The notes beneath the pieces were generated by a model. It worked only from the letters and a program-made list of their open reading frames with translations, searched no databases and was not told the DNA's origin. A stretch of DNA of 64,000 nucleotides from Clostridiales bacterium (GTDB lineage Bacteria; Bacillota; Clostridia; Christensenellales; Borkfalkiaceae), in the NCBI GenBank assembly GCA_015069605.1, contig SVII01000004.1, positions 1 through 64,000 on the forward strand, written 5' to 3'. Position numbers and translations under genes: made by a program. Below, piece by piece: positions 33,559 to 43,066 of the stretch. Within the stretch, counting starts at the first letter, position 1; the number at the start of each line of letters is the position of its first letter.

Positions 33559-33635
33559 TGCTTGAACGCCTTATAACACAATTTCAAATCGCTAAATCGA
33601 TAAATTTTTATCTTTTTATGGTTTTTATGCTAAAC

Positions 33636-33663
33636 AAAAGAAAAACCCCGCTTTCGCGAGGTT
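33636..33663 (-). terminator. Terminator after the DUF308 gene
   Basis: AACCTCGC-GAAA-GCGGGGTT followed by TTTCTTTT on the minus strand. It separates the upstream gene from the mdh promoter. Confidence 0.8.
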
Positions 33664-33680
33664 TCATGTCTTATATTTAT

Positions 33681-34160
33681 TTAGTCTTGCGAGAGTGCGT
33701 TTACCAACAATAACACGCCTTCTATCGCGGTCAAAATACCGCTAATGATAAAAATTACATTGATCATACGGCTTTGATTAAATAGCAACAAGAATCCTAT
33801 GATAATTGCTACACAAGGCGCGGCGTATTCGCAAATGGTGTAAAACAAATTGACACCGCGAACACAGCTTCGAATTTTATCGTATAAAAGCAATATACCG
33901 CAAACCAGCAAAACCGCCGCAATTACGTAGAGCACCGCCGATACCACCAACCAACCACACACGATAATCAAAACACCCGACACTATTTTTATAACGCTGG
34001 GGGGCACTCGTTTATAAAAAAGATCTACTACTCCAAGCGCAATCAAGCAAACACCCGCCACCGTAAGAACGATACTGATAAACCTCGCGCGTAAAACAAT
34101 CAATAATACACCCAAAGCCATCGTCAATAATGCCGAAACGATCATTTCGGATCTTTTCAC
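33681..34160 (-). CDS. DUF308/HdeD-like membrane protein
   Basis: 159 residues with five or six hydrophobic helices and the Gly-rich alternation (GVLLIVLRARF, GVCLIALGVVDLFY, GVLIIVCGWLV) of DUF308 proteins. The start is GTG, chosen because AAGGAG lies about eight bases upstream and the helix pattern begins at once. The function of these proteins is unknown; HdeD is linked to acid resistance in E. coli. It forms a single-gene unit ending in a strong terminator. Confidence 0.75.
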   Translation of the reverse strand: MKRSEMIVSALLTMALGVLLIVLRARFISIVLTVAGVCLIALGVVDLFYKRVPPSVIKIVSGVLIIVCGWLVVSAVLYVIAAVLLVCGILLLYDKIRSCVRGVNLFYTICEYAAPCVAIIIGFLLLFNQSRMINVIFIISGILTAIEGVLLLVNALSQD

Positions 34161-34404
34161 GAAAATTCTCCTTTTTTACTTATTCACCTTTTTTCTGCGT
34201 TGCAATACGGCAAGACGGATACAGCGCGCGTTTTGCAACGTATCGTTGCAAAAAACGCCGCAAACGTTTTCTTTTGTATCTATCCCTTTCGCCGTGTCTT
34301 CGACTTTTTGCCTTTTCGCATCTACGGTTTTCCCCGCAGCCCTGCGAGTAGGATATTTGGCAATATTGTATTATATGCAATCCCCGTAAATTTAGTACCT
34401 ATAT
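34161..34404 (-). other. Intergenic region with strong palindrome and possible structured leader
   Basis: Between pfkB and the DUF308 gene. Read on the minus strand it contains GATACA...TGTATC enclosing a long hairpin TTTTGCAACG-ATA-CGTTGCAAAA, and further stems such as CTGCGG-GGAAAA-CCGTAG. A TATAAT lies near its upstream end (around 34370) but without a good -35. I could not assign it to a known riboswitch or small RNA. Confidence 0.4.
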
Positions 34405-35328
34405 TTACAATTTCGTCACGTGTAAATTTGCAAAAACTTCGTTGTATTTTTCTTTCGTGAACGAAACTTGCCCCACCGTCATTACAGTTGCTGTTCCCGC
34501 TGCTACGCCCGATTTTAAAATCTCTGGCAAAGACGCGCCTTGTTCTAATTGAATTGCCGCCGCCGCAACCATTCCGTCGCCTGCTCCAACCGTGGAATTG
34601 ACGGCTACGTTTAAACTTTTACAATAATACGCTTCCTTACCGTCCGTGATCACCGCGCCTTCTTTCCCAAGCGAAAGTAGCACTCTTTTTGCTCCACGGT
34701 CAATGAGTTCTCGACATGCGGACAACATCTCTTCTTTATCGGTGATCCGCCTACCTAACATATTTTCAAGCTCGTCTAAATTGGGTTTTACGAGATCAAC
34801 ACCTTCTTGAATAGCCGAAAGCATTCGTTCGTCGGACGCATCCACGATTTTTAAAGAATTTGGCGCGACTGCGCGTACGAGTTTGCCGTAAAACTCTGCG
34901 CTCACGCCACGAGGAAGACTTCCTGAAAGCACCGTCACGTTACTCTTGGCGGACAGCATCCGCACCATTTGCAACACTTCTTCCGTCTTATCTTTCCCGA
35001 CCTCCTCACCCACGTCGTTGACTTCCGTCAGCATGGAACGGCTATCGATAAATTTGTAATTTTCTCTCACTCTGCCTTTATTCCATACAAACGTAAACGG
35101 TACGCCCTCCCTATCCAAAGCGTTTTCAAACATATACCCGTTTTCGTTATACATTAAGCCCGTAAGATGTGAATCCATCCCCAGCCTTTTCACACCGATT
35201 GCAACGTTGATCGCTTTACCGCCAAGCGACAAGGTTTTACTTTTGACAACGTTGGTTTTGCCCACGTTAAAAGAGTCCAGCTCAATCGTTACGTCTGTGC
35301 AAGGACTCATACAAACGGTTAAAATCAT
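34405..35328 (-). CDS. PfkB-family sugar phosphate kinase (1-phosphofructokinase type)
   Basis: 307 residues. The N-terminal MILTVCMSPCTDVTIEL and LGGKAINVA, and the C-terminal STVGAGDGMVAAA with catalytic Asp, are those of the FruK/LacC branch of ribokinase-like kinases. The substrate is probably fructose-1-phosphate or tagatose-6-phosphate. No PTS permease or DeoR/FruR gene is adjacent, so the sugar remains open. Product would enter glycolysis, as does that of pfkA next to it. It stands between pfkA's terminator and the DUF308 gene. Confidence 0.85.
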   Translation of the reverse strand: MILTVCMSPCTDVTIELDSFNVGKTNVVKSKTLSLGGKAINVAIGVKRLGMDSHLTGLMYNENGYMFENALDREGVPFTFVWNKGRVRENYKFIDSRSMLTEVNDVGEEVGKDKTEEVLQMVRMLSAKSNVTVLSGSLPRGVSAEFYGKLVRAVAPNSLKIVDASDERMLSAIQEGVDLVKPNLDELENMLGRRITDKEEMLSACRELIDRGAKRVLLSLGKEGAVITDGKEAYYCKSLNVAVNSTVGAGDGMVAAAAIQLEQGASLPEILKSGVAAGTATVMTVGQVSFTKEKYNEVFANLHVTKL

Positions 35329-35417
35329 AAATTCGTTTTTCCCCCGAATATTTTCTTCCCTATCTATTATAATACATACCCGTTTTTTTCAATACCTAAA
35401 CACGATATTTATGGAAA

Positions 35418-35446
35418 TGAAAAAACTGCCTAAATCAATAGACAGT
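35418..35446 (-). terminator. Terminator after pfkA
   Basis: ACTGTCTA, 6-base loop, TAGGCAGT, then TTTTTT on the minus strand. Confidence 0.7.
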
Positions 35447-35455
35447 CTTTGTTTG

Positions 35456-36418
35456 TTACATAGAAATCATTTGCAACGTTTCATAGAGTTCGTAATTGAA
35501 CGTCTTTTTCATAGAAACAGCCTCGATAATATCCATATCAATAATCTTATTATCACGGATACCCACTACACGATTGCCGATACCGTCATTGAGAAGACGC
35601 ACCGCTTTGTTACCAAACTGCGCCGCCAACATTCTATCCGACATAGAAGGCGAACCGCCGCGTTGTACATGACCGATACAAGTGGGACGTACGGAATATT
35701 CCGTAACCGCTTGTAAACGCTTCGCAAATTCATCTGCGCCCATAACCCCTTCTGCTATAACGATAATGTTGGAATGTTTACCACTTGCGCGAGAACGATT
35801 GATACGAGAAACAATTTCGTCCATATTGAAGGCAATTTCAGGCACGACAATGATTTCCGCTCCCGATGCGATACCGCTGTACAAAGCGATGTCCCCACAA
35901 TGTCTGCCCATTACCTCTACAACGGACACTCGTTCATGCGAAGTCATGGTATCACGAAGTTTGTTGATAATATCCAAGCAAGTATTTACTGCCGTATCAA
36001 AACCAAGCGTATAATCGGTATATTCCAAGTCATTGTCAATCGTGCCAGGAATACCGATGGTAGGAATACCGTATTCTTCGCTGAGCACTTTTGCACCGCG
36101 GAACGAACCGTCTCCACCGATAACGACCAAGCCTTCAATGCCGTTTTTCTCGATGGTTTCCACTGCTTTTTTCTGACCTTCTTTCGTCATCATTTCCAGG
36201 CATCTTGCCGTACGAAGACGCGTACCGCCGCATTGTACGATATTGGAAACACTACGCATTTCCATCGGAACAACGTTGTTGTCAATCAGTCCCATGTAGC
36301 CGCGCTCAATGCCGTACACTTCCATACCAAAATATATTCCCGAACGGACTACCGCACGAATCGCTGCGTTCATACCAGGCGCATCGCCGCCGCTCGTCAA
36401 TAAACCTATACGTTTCAT
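35456..36418 (-). CDS. pfkA: ATP-dependent 6-phosphofructokinase
   Basis: 320 residues, the normal bacterial PfkA length. ATP site LLTSGGDAPGMNAA, GGDGSF, and the fructose-6-phosphate site GIPGTIDNDL with the catalytic Asp are present, as is VEVMGRHCGDIAL. The Gly at the ATP-site position (GGDGS) suggests ATP rather than PPi use. It lies downstream of dnaE, as in many Clostridia and Bacilli, but also has its own TATAAT near 36492 and a long AT hairpin in the leader. AGAGGTAGAG serves as ribosome binding site. Confidence 0.96.
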   Translation of the reverse strand: MKRIGLLTSGGDAPGMNAAIRAVVRSGIYFGMEVYGIERGYMGLIDNNVVPMEMRSVSNIVQCGGTRLRTARCLEMMTKEGQKKAVETIEKNGIEGLVVIGGDGSFRGAKVLSEEYGIPTIGIPGTIDNDLEYTDYTLGFDTAVNTCLDIINKLRDTMTSHERVSVVEVMGRHCGDIALYSGIASGAEIIVVPEIAFNMDEIVSRINRSRASGKHSNIIVIAEGVMGADEFAKRLQAVTEYSVRPTCIGHVQRGGSPSMSDRMLAAQFGNKAVRLLNDGIGNRVVGIRDNKIIDMDIIEAVSMKKTFNYELYETLQMISM

Positions 36419-36461
36419 ATACTCTACCTCTATTATTCCTCAGTTGTAATCTATGTTATCT

Positions 36462-36487
36462 TAATAATTTTTTATTAAAAATTATTA
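36462..36487. repeat. AT-only inverted repeat in the pfkA leader
   Basis: TAATAATTTTT-TATT-AAAAATTATTA, a perfect 11-bp dyad between the -10 and the pfkA start. It could be an operator or a weak transcript hairpin. Confidence 0.5.
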
Positions 36488-36550
36488 GTTAGCTATATTA
36501 TAGCAAATCTTCCAAAAAAAACAATTATTTTTTTCGGCTTTTTTCATTTT

Positions 36551-39500
36551 TTATATCAATTTTATGCAGGAATCAGGCAAAAAGCTGGCGAGTTCTGCCA
36601 TCAATGCTTTGCCAATAGAAACTTTTTGCGAACAGAGCATCTTTTTACCGTCTTTTACAAACCAAACTACCGTTTCGCCCGAATAGAACGTCAACGTTTC
36701 CAAAAGTTCCTCGATATCCTCTTCCTCCAACGCAGAAACGTTTAACCACAGCGTTTTAGGATTGTCTTTCCCCTGCGGTTTGGTTGTCATAATCGGACGT
36801 TGTGACTTTTGTTCATATGCCGCTCCACCCATATATGCGGAATGTTGATATTCCGCCTGCATGGGCGTTTCGTTGGGTTCATCCAAAGAAAATTCCGACA
36901 TTTTATCCACGATAATCACAGGAAGTTTTTCTTCTTCAATACTGATTTTCCCCGAAAGGGAAACGACTTTATCCGCCACGAGGAAATCACGAATTCTTTC
37001 ATAAACCTTGGGGAAACAAACACACTCCACTGTACCGTAGAGATCTTCCACCGACACAAACGCCATAAACGAACCCGTGCGCGTTTTCAGCTTCTTAAAC
37101 GTGGAAATCATACCGCCCATCGTCACTTGCTGACCGTCGGCAATCTCCGTGTACGTCTTTTCGCCCGTTTCCTCGTTTTCGGTAAATTCATTCAACATAG
37201 AACAGTTGAACGTTCTATCCTTGAAATAGGGTAAAAACTTTTCAAAAGGATGTCCGCTGACGTACACACCTAGTACGGATTTTTCCTTGGAAAGTTTCTC
37301 CATCTTTTCGTATTCGGGAATATTCGGAAATTTCACATCTACTGCGATTTCTTCCAAACCGCCCAACATTCCAAACAAAGAAAGCTGATTGCCCCCTTTT
37401 TGCTTATCGCGCGCGGATACTTGGCTTAACACTTCTTCGTACACCGCCGCCACTTGCGCTCTGGCATAACCAAAACAATCGAACGCGCCTGCATAGATTA
37501 AACTTTCCACAATACGCTTGTTGACGTATTTAGCGCAACGCATAGCAAAATCGGCAAAATCTTTGAAAAGCCCGTTTTCGTTACGTTCTTTGATAACCGC
37601 CGCGATAGCGTCTTGGCCAACGCCGCGCAACGCGCCCAAACCAATACGGATTCCGTCCCCTTCCACCCAGAAAATATCCTTGGATTTGTTGATGTCGGGA
37701 GGCAGAACTTCGATATTCTTCTCCTTCATATACATGATATATTTGGAGACTTCTTCAATTTTATCAATTCGGTCATTTAAGATACCCGCTAAAAATTCGC
37801 GAGGGTAGAAATGTTTCAAATACGCCGTACGGTACGCAACAACCGCATACGCTGCCGCGTGAGATTTATTGAAAGCGTAGGACGCGAAACTCTCCATATC
37901 CCCGAAAATCTTTTCCGCAACCTCAGGGGGAATCCCCTTGGACGCGCAACCAGTGATACCGCTGGCAGGATCGCCGTAAATGAATTTATCCTTTTGCTCC
38001 ATCAGCTCTTTTTTCTTCTTTTTTGCCATGGCGCGACGCACGAGGTCGGCTTGACCGAGCGAATATCCTGCAAGCTGTTGGAATATTTGCATAACCTGTT
38101 CTTGATACACGATTACACCGTAGGAGTTTTTCAAAATCGGCTCTAAGAACGGCGTATCATACACAATTTTTTCGGGGTTATGCTTGTTTTCAATATATTT
38201 GGGAATAAAGTCCATAGGACCGGGACGGTAGAGCGAAATCCCTGCAATCAAATCTTCTAAACAGCTTGGTTGCAGTTCTTTCATAAACTTTTTCATACCG
38301 CCTTGTTCGAGCTGGAACACCGCGTCCGTATCCCCGGACGAGATTAACTGGTAGGCTTCGGGAACGTCCAAACCGAGTTTGTCAAAATCGACGTCAATCC
38401 CCTTTCCTTCTTTGATATATTCCAACGTATTTTGGATATCCGTCAGCGTTGTCAATGCCAAAAAGTCCATTTTCAACATACCGACGGCTTCCACTTCTTT
38501 CATGTCGAACTGCGTAACAATGTCGTCGCCATTTCTCGCCAAAGGAACGTTGTCTGAAAGCACTTTATTACAGATAACGACGCCTGCTGCGTGTTCCGAC
38601 GTATTCTTGGGCATACCTTCCAATTTTAAGCCCATATCAATTACGCGGTGCAGTTCTTCGTTCGTTTCGTACACTTCGATAAATTCCGAATTCTTTTTCT
38701 GTTTTTGCTCGTTGAGTTTTTTAAGAATTTCCGTTCGTTTATCTTCGGACAACGTAGGGTCTTCCAACTGTTTTTCTATCTTTGGTATCTTTAACCCAAG
38801 CAGTTCCCCGATTGTCGATTTCCCGTCCATGAGTTTCGCCACTTTATCCGTTTCCGAATAAGGTACACCCATAACACGACCTACGTCTTTGATAACGGCG
38901 CGCGAAGCCAATGTCCCGAACGTAACGATTTGCGCTACGTTTTCAGGATGGTATTTTTCACGCACGTATTCGATGGTTTCATATCTACGTTTGGTGCAAA
39001 AGTCCACGTCGAAGTCGGGCATGGAAACACGATCAGGGTTCAAGAAACGTTCAAAAATCAAATCGTAACGCAAAGGATCTACGTCCGTAATACCGATGGC
39101 GTATGCTACGATACTGCCTACACCCGAACCACGTCCAGGCCCTACGGGTATCCCATGCACACGTGACCAATTGATATAATCCCATACGATTAAGAAATAA
39201 TCGGCAAAACCCATTTTAATGATAATACCGAGTTCGTATTCCGCTCTTTCTTTGATTTCCTGCGTGATTTCCGCGTATCTGCGAGGCAAGCCCTCCCACG
39301 TCAAACGAGTGAGATAATCAGGAGAAGTCGAACCGTCCTCCGCTTTGTACAAAGGAATCAATGAAGTGTCACGAATCGGATCGCCCTTCGGCGTTAAATC
39401 AAACACGGGCTCTTCGATCTTGTCCGCAATCACACGCGTGTTGGTGATCGCTTCGGGAATATAATGGAAAAGCTCCATCATTTCATCTCCCGATTTCATG

Positions 39501-40219
39501 TAAAATTCGTGGGTGTCAAATTTCATACGCTTGGGATCGGCGAGCGTTTTCTTCGTTTGAATACAAAGCAAAACGTCGTGTGCTTCCCAGTCTTCTTTTT
39601 CGATATAATGCACGTCGTTGGTTGCAACCACCTGGATATCTAACTCTCTTGCGATACGGATCAAATCGGGCAACACTTGTTTTTGTTCGGCAATTCCGTG
39701 GTCTTGTAATTCGATATAGAAATCCTCGCCGTACACCTCTTTCATGTCCGCCGCCCATTTCTTCGCAGCATCATAATCGCCCTGCAACAAAAGCTGTGGA
39801 ATTCTACCTGCCAAGCAAGCGGAAAGACATATTACCCCTTCGTGATACTGTTTCAAAAGGTCGTAACTGATACGAGGTTTTCCGCCAAAATAGCCATCGA
39901 TATAGGAAAGCGAGTCCAGCTTTACGATATTTTTATACCCCGTTTTATTTTTCGCAAGCAAAACGACGTGTTCGTTTTTCACTTGGTGTTTGTCCAAGTG
40001 ATTGTCCACGGCGTATAATTCGCAACCGATGATATATTTAATACCTTTTTTTACGCATTCTTCCGCAAAATACAGCGATGCGTACATATTCCCATGGTCG
40101 GTAATCGCGCAAGTGTCAATGTTGTTTTTGGCAAGGTAATCTACCAAATCGTCCACCTTCGCCGCACCGTCCAAAAGGCTGTATTCCGTATGCAAATGCA
40201 AATGTACAAAATCTGTCAT
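36551..40219 (-). CDS. dnaE: DNA polymerase III subunit alpha (DnaE type)
   Basis: 1222 residues. The N-terminal PHP domain (HLHLHTEYSLLDGA) is followed by the C-family polymerase core with the catalytic Asp motif PDFDVDFC at roughly residue 400 and PGRGSGVGS before it. The C-terminal region has the helix-hairpin-helix and an OB-fold (TMGGMISTFKKLKTRTG). DnaE in Bacillota extends primers on the lagging strand alongside PolC. The order murB-PHP-whiA-dnaE-pfkA is a conserved clostridial run. Confidence 0.97.
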   Translation of the reverse strand: MTDFVHLHLHTEYSLLDGAAKVDDLVDYLAKNNIDTCAITDHGNMYASLYFAEECVKKGIKYIIGCELYAVDNHLDKHQVKNEHVVLLAKNKTGYKNIVKLDSLSYIDGYFGGKPRISYDLLKQYHEGVICLSACLAGRIPQLLLQGDYDAAKKWAADMKEVYGEDFYIELQDHGIAEQKQVLPDLIRIARELDIQVVATNDVHYIEKEDWEAHDVLLCIQTKKTLADPKRMKFDTHEFYMKSGDEMMELFHYIPEAITNTRVIADKIEEPVFDLTPKGDPIRDTSLIPLYKAEDGSTSPDYLTRLTWEGLPRRYAEITQEIKERAEYELGIIIKMGFADYFLIVWDYINWSRVHGIPVGPGRGSGVGSIVAYAIGITDVDPLRYDLIFERFLNPDRVSMPDFDVDFCTKRRYETIEYVREKYHPENVAQIVTFGTLASRAVIKDVGRVMGVPYSETDKVAKLMDGKSTIGELLGLKIPKIEKQLEDPTLSEDKRTEILKKLNEQKQKKNSEFIEVYETNEELHRVIDMGLKLEGMPKNTSEHAAGVVICNKVLSDNVPLARNGDDIVTQFDMKEVEAVGMLKMDFLALTTLTDIQNTLEYIKEGKGIDVDFDKLGLDVPEAYQLISSGDTDAVFQLEQGGMKKFMKELQPSCLEDLIAGISLYRPGPMDFIPKYIENKHNPEKIVYDTPFLEPILKNSYGVIVYQEQVMQIFQQLAGYSLGQADLVRRAMAKKKKKELMEQKDKFIYGDPASGITGCASKGIPPEVAEKIFGDMESFASYAFNKSHAAAYAVVAYRTAYLKHFYPREFLAGILNDRIDKIEEVSKYIMYMKEKNIEVLPPDINKSKDIFWVEGDGIRIGLGALRGVGQDAIAAVIKERNENGLFKDFADFAMRCAKYVNKRIVESLIYAGAFDCFGYARAQVAAVYEEVLSQVSARDKQKGGNQLSLFGMLGGLEEIAVDVKFPNIPEYEKMEKLSKEKSVLGVYVSGHPFEKFLPYFKDRTFNCSMLNEFTENEETGEKTYTEIADGQQVTMGGMISTFKKLKTRTGSFMAFVSVEDLYGTVECVCFPKVYERIRDFLVADKVVSLSGKISIEEEKLPVIIVDKMSEFSLDEPNETPMQAEYQHSAYMGGAAYEQKSQRPIMTTKPQGKDNPKTLWLNVSALEEEDIEELLETLTFYSGETVVWFVKDGKKMLCSQKVSIGKALMAELASFLPDSCIKLI

Positions 40220-40246
40220 AATTCTTCCGTTTTTCTCTCTATTTTC

Positions 40247-41194
40247 TCAATCGTTTAATTCTTTCGCCGTTTCCATCAGTTTCCGCATACGGTGATTTAA
40301 ACAACTCTTACTAACCCCCAAATAATCCGCAAGTTCTTGCAAGGACATAGAGGGATTTTTTAAACGCTCTCTCGCCAACGTTTTTAAATCGTCGCTCAAT
40401 TCTTTCCAGTTTTCATGTTCGGCTAATTTTCGTATTGCCATCACTTGATTAACCGAAGCGATCGCCGCTTTATCCGCGTTCCCCGAAATACAGTTTCTCG
40501 CACGATTTTTTCGGTTGGCTTCGTCGCGTTTTTCCACGAATGCGGAAAATTTCTTCAAACAACTTTCCGCGCCGATTACCGCCAAAAAATCGGAAATCAA
40601 TTCCTTACTTTTGATATATACTACGTACGTTTCTTTTCTTTCTACCAGTTTAGCAATCAATTCAAAATCCGTTAAAATATCACAAAAATCCATTGCAACT
40701 TCACGTTCGGGAAATACGATTTCCAAATGATATCCTGTTTTCCCCTCTTCGCTTGGTAACGTACAACTTCCCCCGCCCAAAAATGCGCCGCGTAGATACG
40801 CAATTTTTTTCTCGTCATCACTGACAAGTTTTGAAGATATACCCTCTTTGAACCCGCCCGTGCGTTTTAATAAGCCCAACTCTTTGAGCACTGTTTCCGA
40901 ATTAGCGGCAGGGCATTGCAACAGCAGTTTATCTCGACCGCTCATTCTATCCATCGTCGCGCTGGAAATATACAGCTCAAACCCAAACGTTTCCAAAAAG
41001 AGATTGATGAAAAATTCCGTTACGTTTTCCGTTTCACTGACGAGAAAAAAGGTGGGGACGCCGTCTTTAAACCCCATCGTACCGCAAGTGCGCACAAAAG
41101 CGGAAAGACCTGCTTTTTTTTCAGCAAGCCCACCTCTTTTCGCGCCAATTCCGCGGCTGATGATTTCCTTTTTAATGTCCGAAGTGAAATTCAT
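40247..41194 (-). CDS. whiA: DNA-binding protein WhiA
   Basis: 315 residues. It has the degenerate LAGLIDADG homing-endonuclease-like N-terminal domain (LRGAFLGGGSCTLP marks the second repeat) and a C-terminal helix-turn-helix (SMSLQELADYLGVSKSCLNHRMRKL). WhiA influences cell division and chromosome segregation in Bacillota. AAGGGGAAG precedes the ATG. In most Clostridia rapZ and yvcK lie directly upstream of whiA; here the PHP gene does. Confidence 0.96.
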   Translation of the reverse strand: MNFTSDIKKEIISRGIGAKRGGLAEKKAGLSAFVRTCGTMGFKDGVPTFFLVSETENVTEFFINLFLETFGFELYISSATMDRMSGRDKLLLQCPAANSETVLKELGLLKRTGGFKEGISSKLVSDDEKKIAYLRGAFLGGGSCTLPSEEGKTGYHLEIVFPEREVAMDFCDILTDFELIAKLVERKETYVVYIKSKELISDFLAVIGAESCLKKFSAFVEKRDEANRKNRARNCISGNADKAAIASVNQVMAIRKLAEHENWKELSDDLKTLARERLKNPSMSLQELADYLGVSKSCLNHRMRKLMETAKELND

Positions 41195-41206
41195 ATCTTC
41201 CCCTTT

Positions 41207-41983
41207 TTACATATGTTTTTTAAATTCAGTGAAACGGAAGTTGGGATATCTTCCGTCGATATTATCAATTCTATCCATCGGAAAATTCAAACGTTGGAGC
41301 TGTTCTTCCACCAGTTTTGTATCCCCCACTCGTTTTGCGGCGTGCGCGTCGGAATTGATGATAAAACGTGCCTCTGTCTTTTGCAAAATATCGTTGAGTT
41401 CTTCATCCGTCAAATGACGTTTCTTTGAATTCAATTCAATATACGTGCCGTAATCCGCCGCACATTTTGCCACTTCCAAAGTATTCGCTGGACAAATATA
41501 ATTAAGATGCGTTACTGCGTCAATAGGATTTTTCTTAATCGCGTTGATATACGCTTTGGTATTCCTTTCTATACGTTTTTGCGAGGGCTTGATTTTAAAT
41601 CTGTCCGCAAAAAAATTGACGTAACTGTACGTACAGCAATCTTTCAATGTTTCATACCAAATATACACGTGATTTCCGCAAAGATAGACGTCGAAATTTT
41701 CATAATCCTTTTCCGTCAAGTCTGCCGTGCCCGAAAGACTGCGAATATTCGATTCTATCCCTACCAAAACGTCCACGCCATATTTTTCCGCCGCCGCTTT
41801 ACATTCCGCTGCATATTTTGCCACTTCCCTGCGGCGTACCCCGTAAACGACGTGCGAAAAACCGTGGTCGGTAATCGCTATTTGCTTTAACCCGATCTCT
41901 TTAGCTTTCGCAGTGTTTTCGTCTATCGTGTTTTTACCGTGTGAATACGGCGTATGCGTATGATAGTCCCCTGTTAAAATCAC
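41207..41983 (-). CDS. PHP-domain phosphoesterase (YcdX-like)
   Basis: 258 residues. PHP motifs DYHTHTPYSHG, ITDHGFSH, GIESN, GNHVY and INSDAH supply the metal ligands of a trinuclear phosphoesterase. Stand-alone PHP proteins include histidinol phosphatases and YcdX-type enzymes. No his genes are nearby and this locus next to murB and whiA is conserved in Clostridia, so histidinol phosphate is not an obvious substrate. It starts 14 bases after murB. Confidence 0.87.
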   Translation of the reverse strand: MILTGDYHTHTPYSHGKNTIDENTAKAKEIGLKQIAITDHGFSHVVYGVRRREVAKYAAECKAAAEKYGVDVLVGIESNIRSLSGTADLTEKDYENFDVYLCGNHVYIWYETLKDCCTYSYVNFFADRFKIKPSQKRIERNTKAYINAIKKNPIDAVTHLNYICPANTLEVAKCAADYGTYIELNSKKRHLTDEELNDILQKTEARFIINSDAHAAKRVGDTKLVEEQLQRLNFPMDRIDNIDGRYPNFRFTEFKKHM

Positions 41984-41996
41984 TTTTCCTCTCCTC

Positions 41997-42878
41997 TTAC
42001 GTCAAATAACGTATTTCTTCCTGCAACAAAACGTTGCACTTTTTTTCCACTTCCGTTTTTATCAAGCGAATCAGCGTTTTTATATCTTCTGACGTTGCGC
42101 CGTTCTCATTGATAATAAAATTTGCATGCGTGTCCGAAATTTTCGCTCCGCCGATACGTTTCCCTTTTAGCCCCGCCTGTTCAATCAAGCCGCCTGCAAA
42201 TAAGCCTTTGGGGTTTTTAAAAACACAGCCCATACTTTTGCCTTTGGGCAAATGTTGCCGTCTTTTTAAGTATTCCTTTTCCGTTTCGATAATATTCCTC
42301 TTATCGCCGTCCTCAAGTCGCAATGTCGCGCCTAAGATCACGTCGCCATTGTTCATAAACACACTCGTTTTATAACCGTATTTGCATTCTTCTATGGGCA
42401 AAACAACCGTTTTTCCGTCACGTAAAATAAACACGCTTTCCACGATTTCCGCTATATATCTGCCATTGACGCCTGCGTTCATGTATAACGCGCCGCCGAG
42501 TGTGCAAGGAATGCCCGTTAGAAATTCCACGCCGCTTTTGCCTGCGTTACGACAGGCGCGGATAAGATTTCCGCTTTTGACGCCAGCCTCGACAAACACC
42601 CTTTTTCCGATTTGTATTCCTATCAGTTTTTTAGTAGAAACAACCGCTTTGTTCACATTCTCGTCCGCAGGCAAAACGTTGGTTAGATTGCCAAGCACAT
42701 AAAAATTGAACTTATCGCATTGCAATCTTTGCAACAGTTTTTTCATTTCCTCTTGCGTTCGGGGATAAAAAGCGATTTCAGCGTTTCCACCACAACCGAT
42801 GGAACTGTTTTTTGTAAAATCAAAGGGTTTTTCCGTTGTAAAAGCTGCGTAATCGGAAAATAAATCGCACTCCGACAT
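41997..42878 (-). CDS. murB: UDP-N-acetylenolpyruvoylglucosamine reductase
   Basis: 293 residues from the ATG at 42878, six bases from GAGGTG; the ORF-track start is that GTG itself. FAD-binding segments NSSIGCGGNAEIAFYP and GIPCTLGGALYMNAGVNG are present. The active-site KGKSMGCVFKNP carries Ser-like acid chemistry, and the C-terminal Glu region is KISDTHANFIIN. It makes UDP-MurNAc with NADPH in the cytoplasm. It is first in the murB-PHP-whiA-dnaE-(pfkA) operon. Confidence 0.96.
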   Translation of the reverse strand: MSECDLFSDYAAFTTEKPFDFTKNSSIGCGGNAEIAFYPRTQEEMKKLLQRLQCDKFNFYVLGNLTNVLPADENVNKAVVSTKKLIGIQIGKRVFVEAGVKSGNLIRACRNAGKSGVEFLTGIPCTLGGALYMNAGVNGRYIAEIVESVFILRDGKTVVLPIEECKYGYKTSVFMNNGDVILGATLRLEDGDKRNIIETEKEYLKRRQHLPKGKSMGCVFKNPKGLFAGGLIEQAGLKGKRIGGAKISDTHANFIINENGATSEDIKTLIRLIKTEVEKKCNVLLQEEIRYLT

Positions 42879-43004
42879 ATCGTTCACCTCTATTGTATCA
42901 TATTTTTTCCATTTTTGAAAGTGTTTCGTTCACCTTTAGAAAAAAATCCCGAAAAGTATTTTTCACCAGTATATCGTATGACCTTTTAGCGGTGGGTATG
43001 ACAC

Positions 43005-43035
43005 AAAAAAAGAGCCCGAACAATCGTCCAAGCCC
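43005..43035 (-). terminator. Terminator after nagA
   Basis: GGGCTTGGAC-GATT-GTTCGGGCTC (several G-T pairs) followed by seven T on the minus strand. Confidence 0.7.
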
Positions 43036-43066
43036 TTTTTATAAGAGGAAATAACCTATAAACGAA

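Noticed and set aside
34180-34460. Small Arg- and Phe-rich ORFs in both directions upstream of the DUF308 gene
   Set aside because: No ribosome binding site, low complexity, and they fall on a hairpin-rich noncoding gap.
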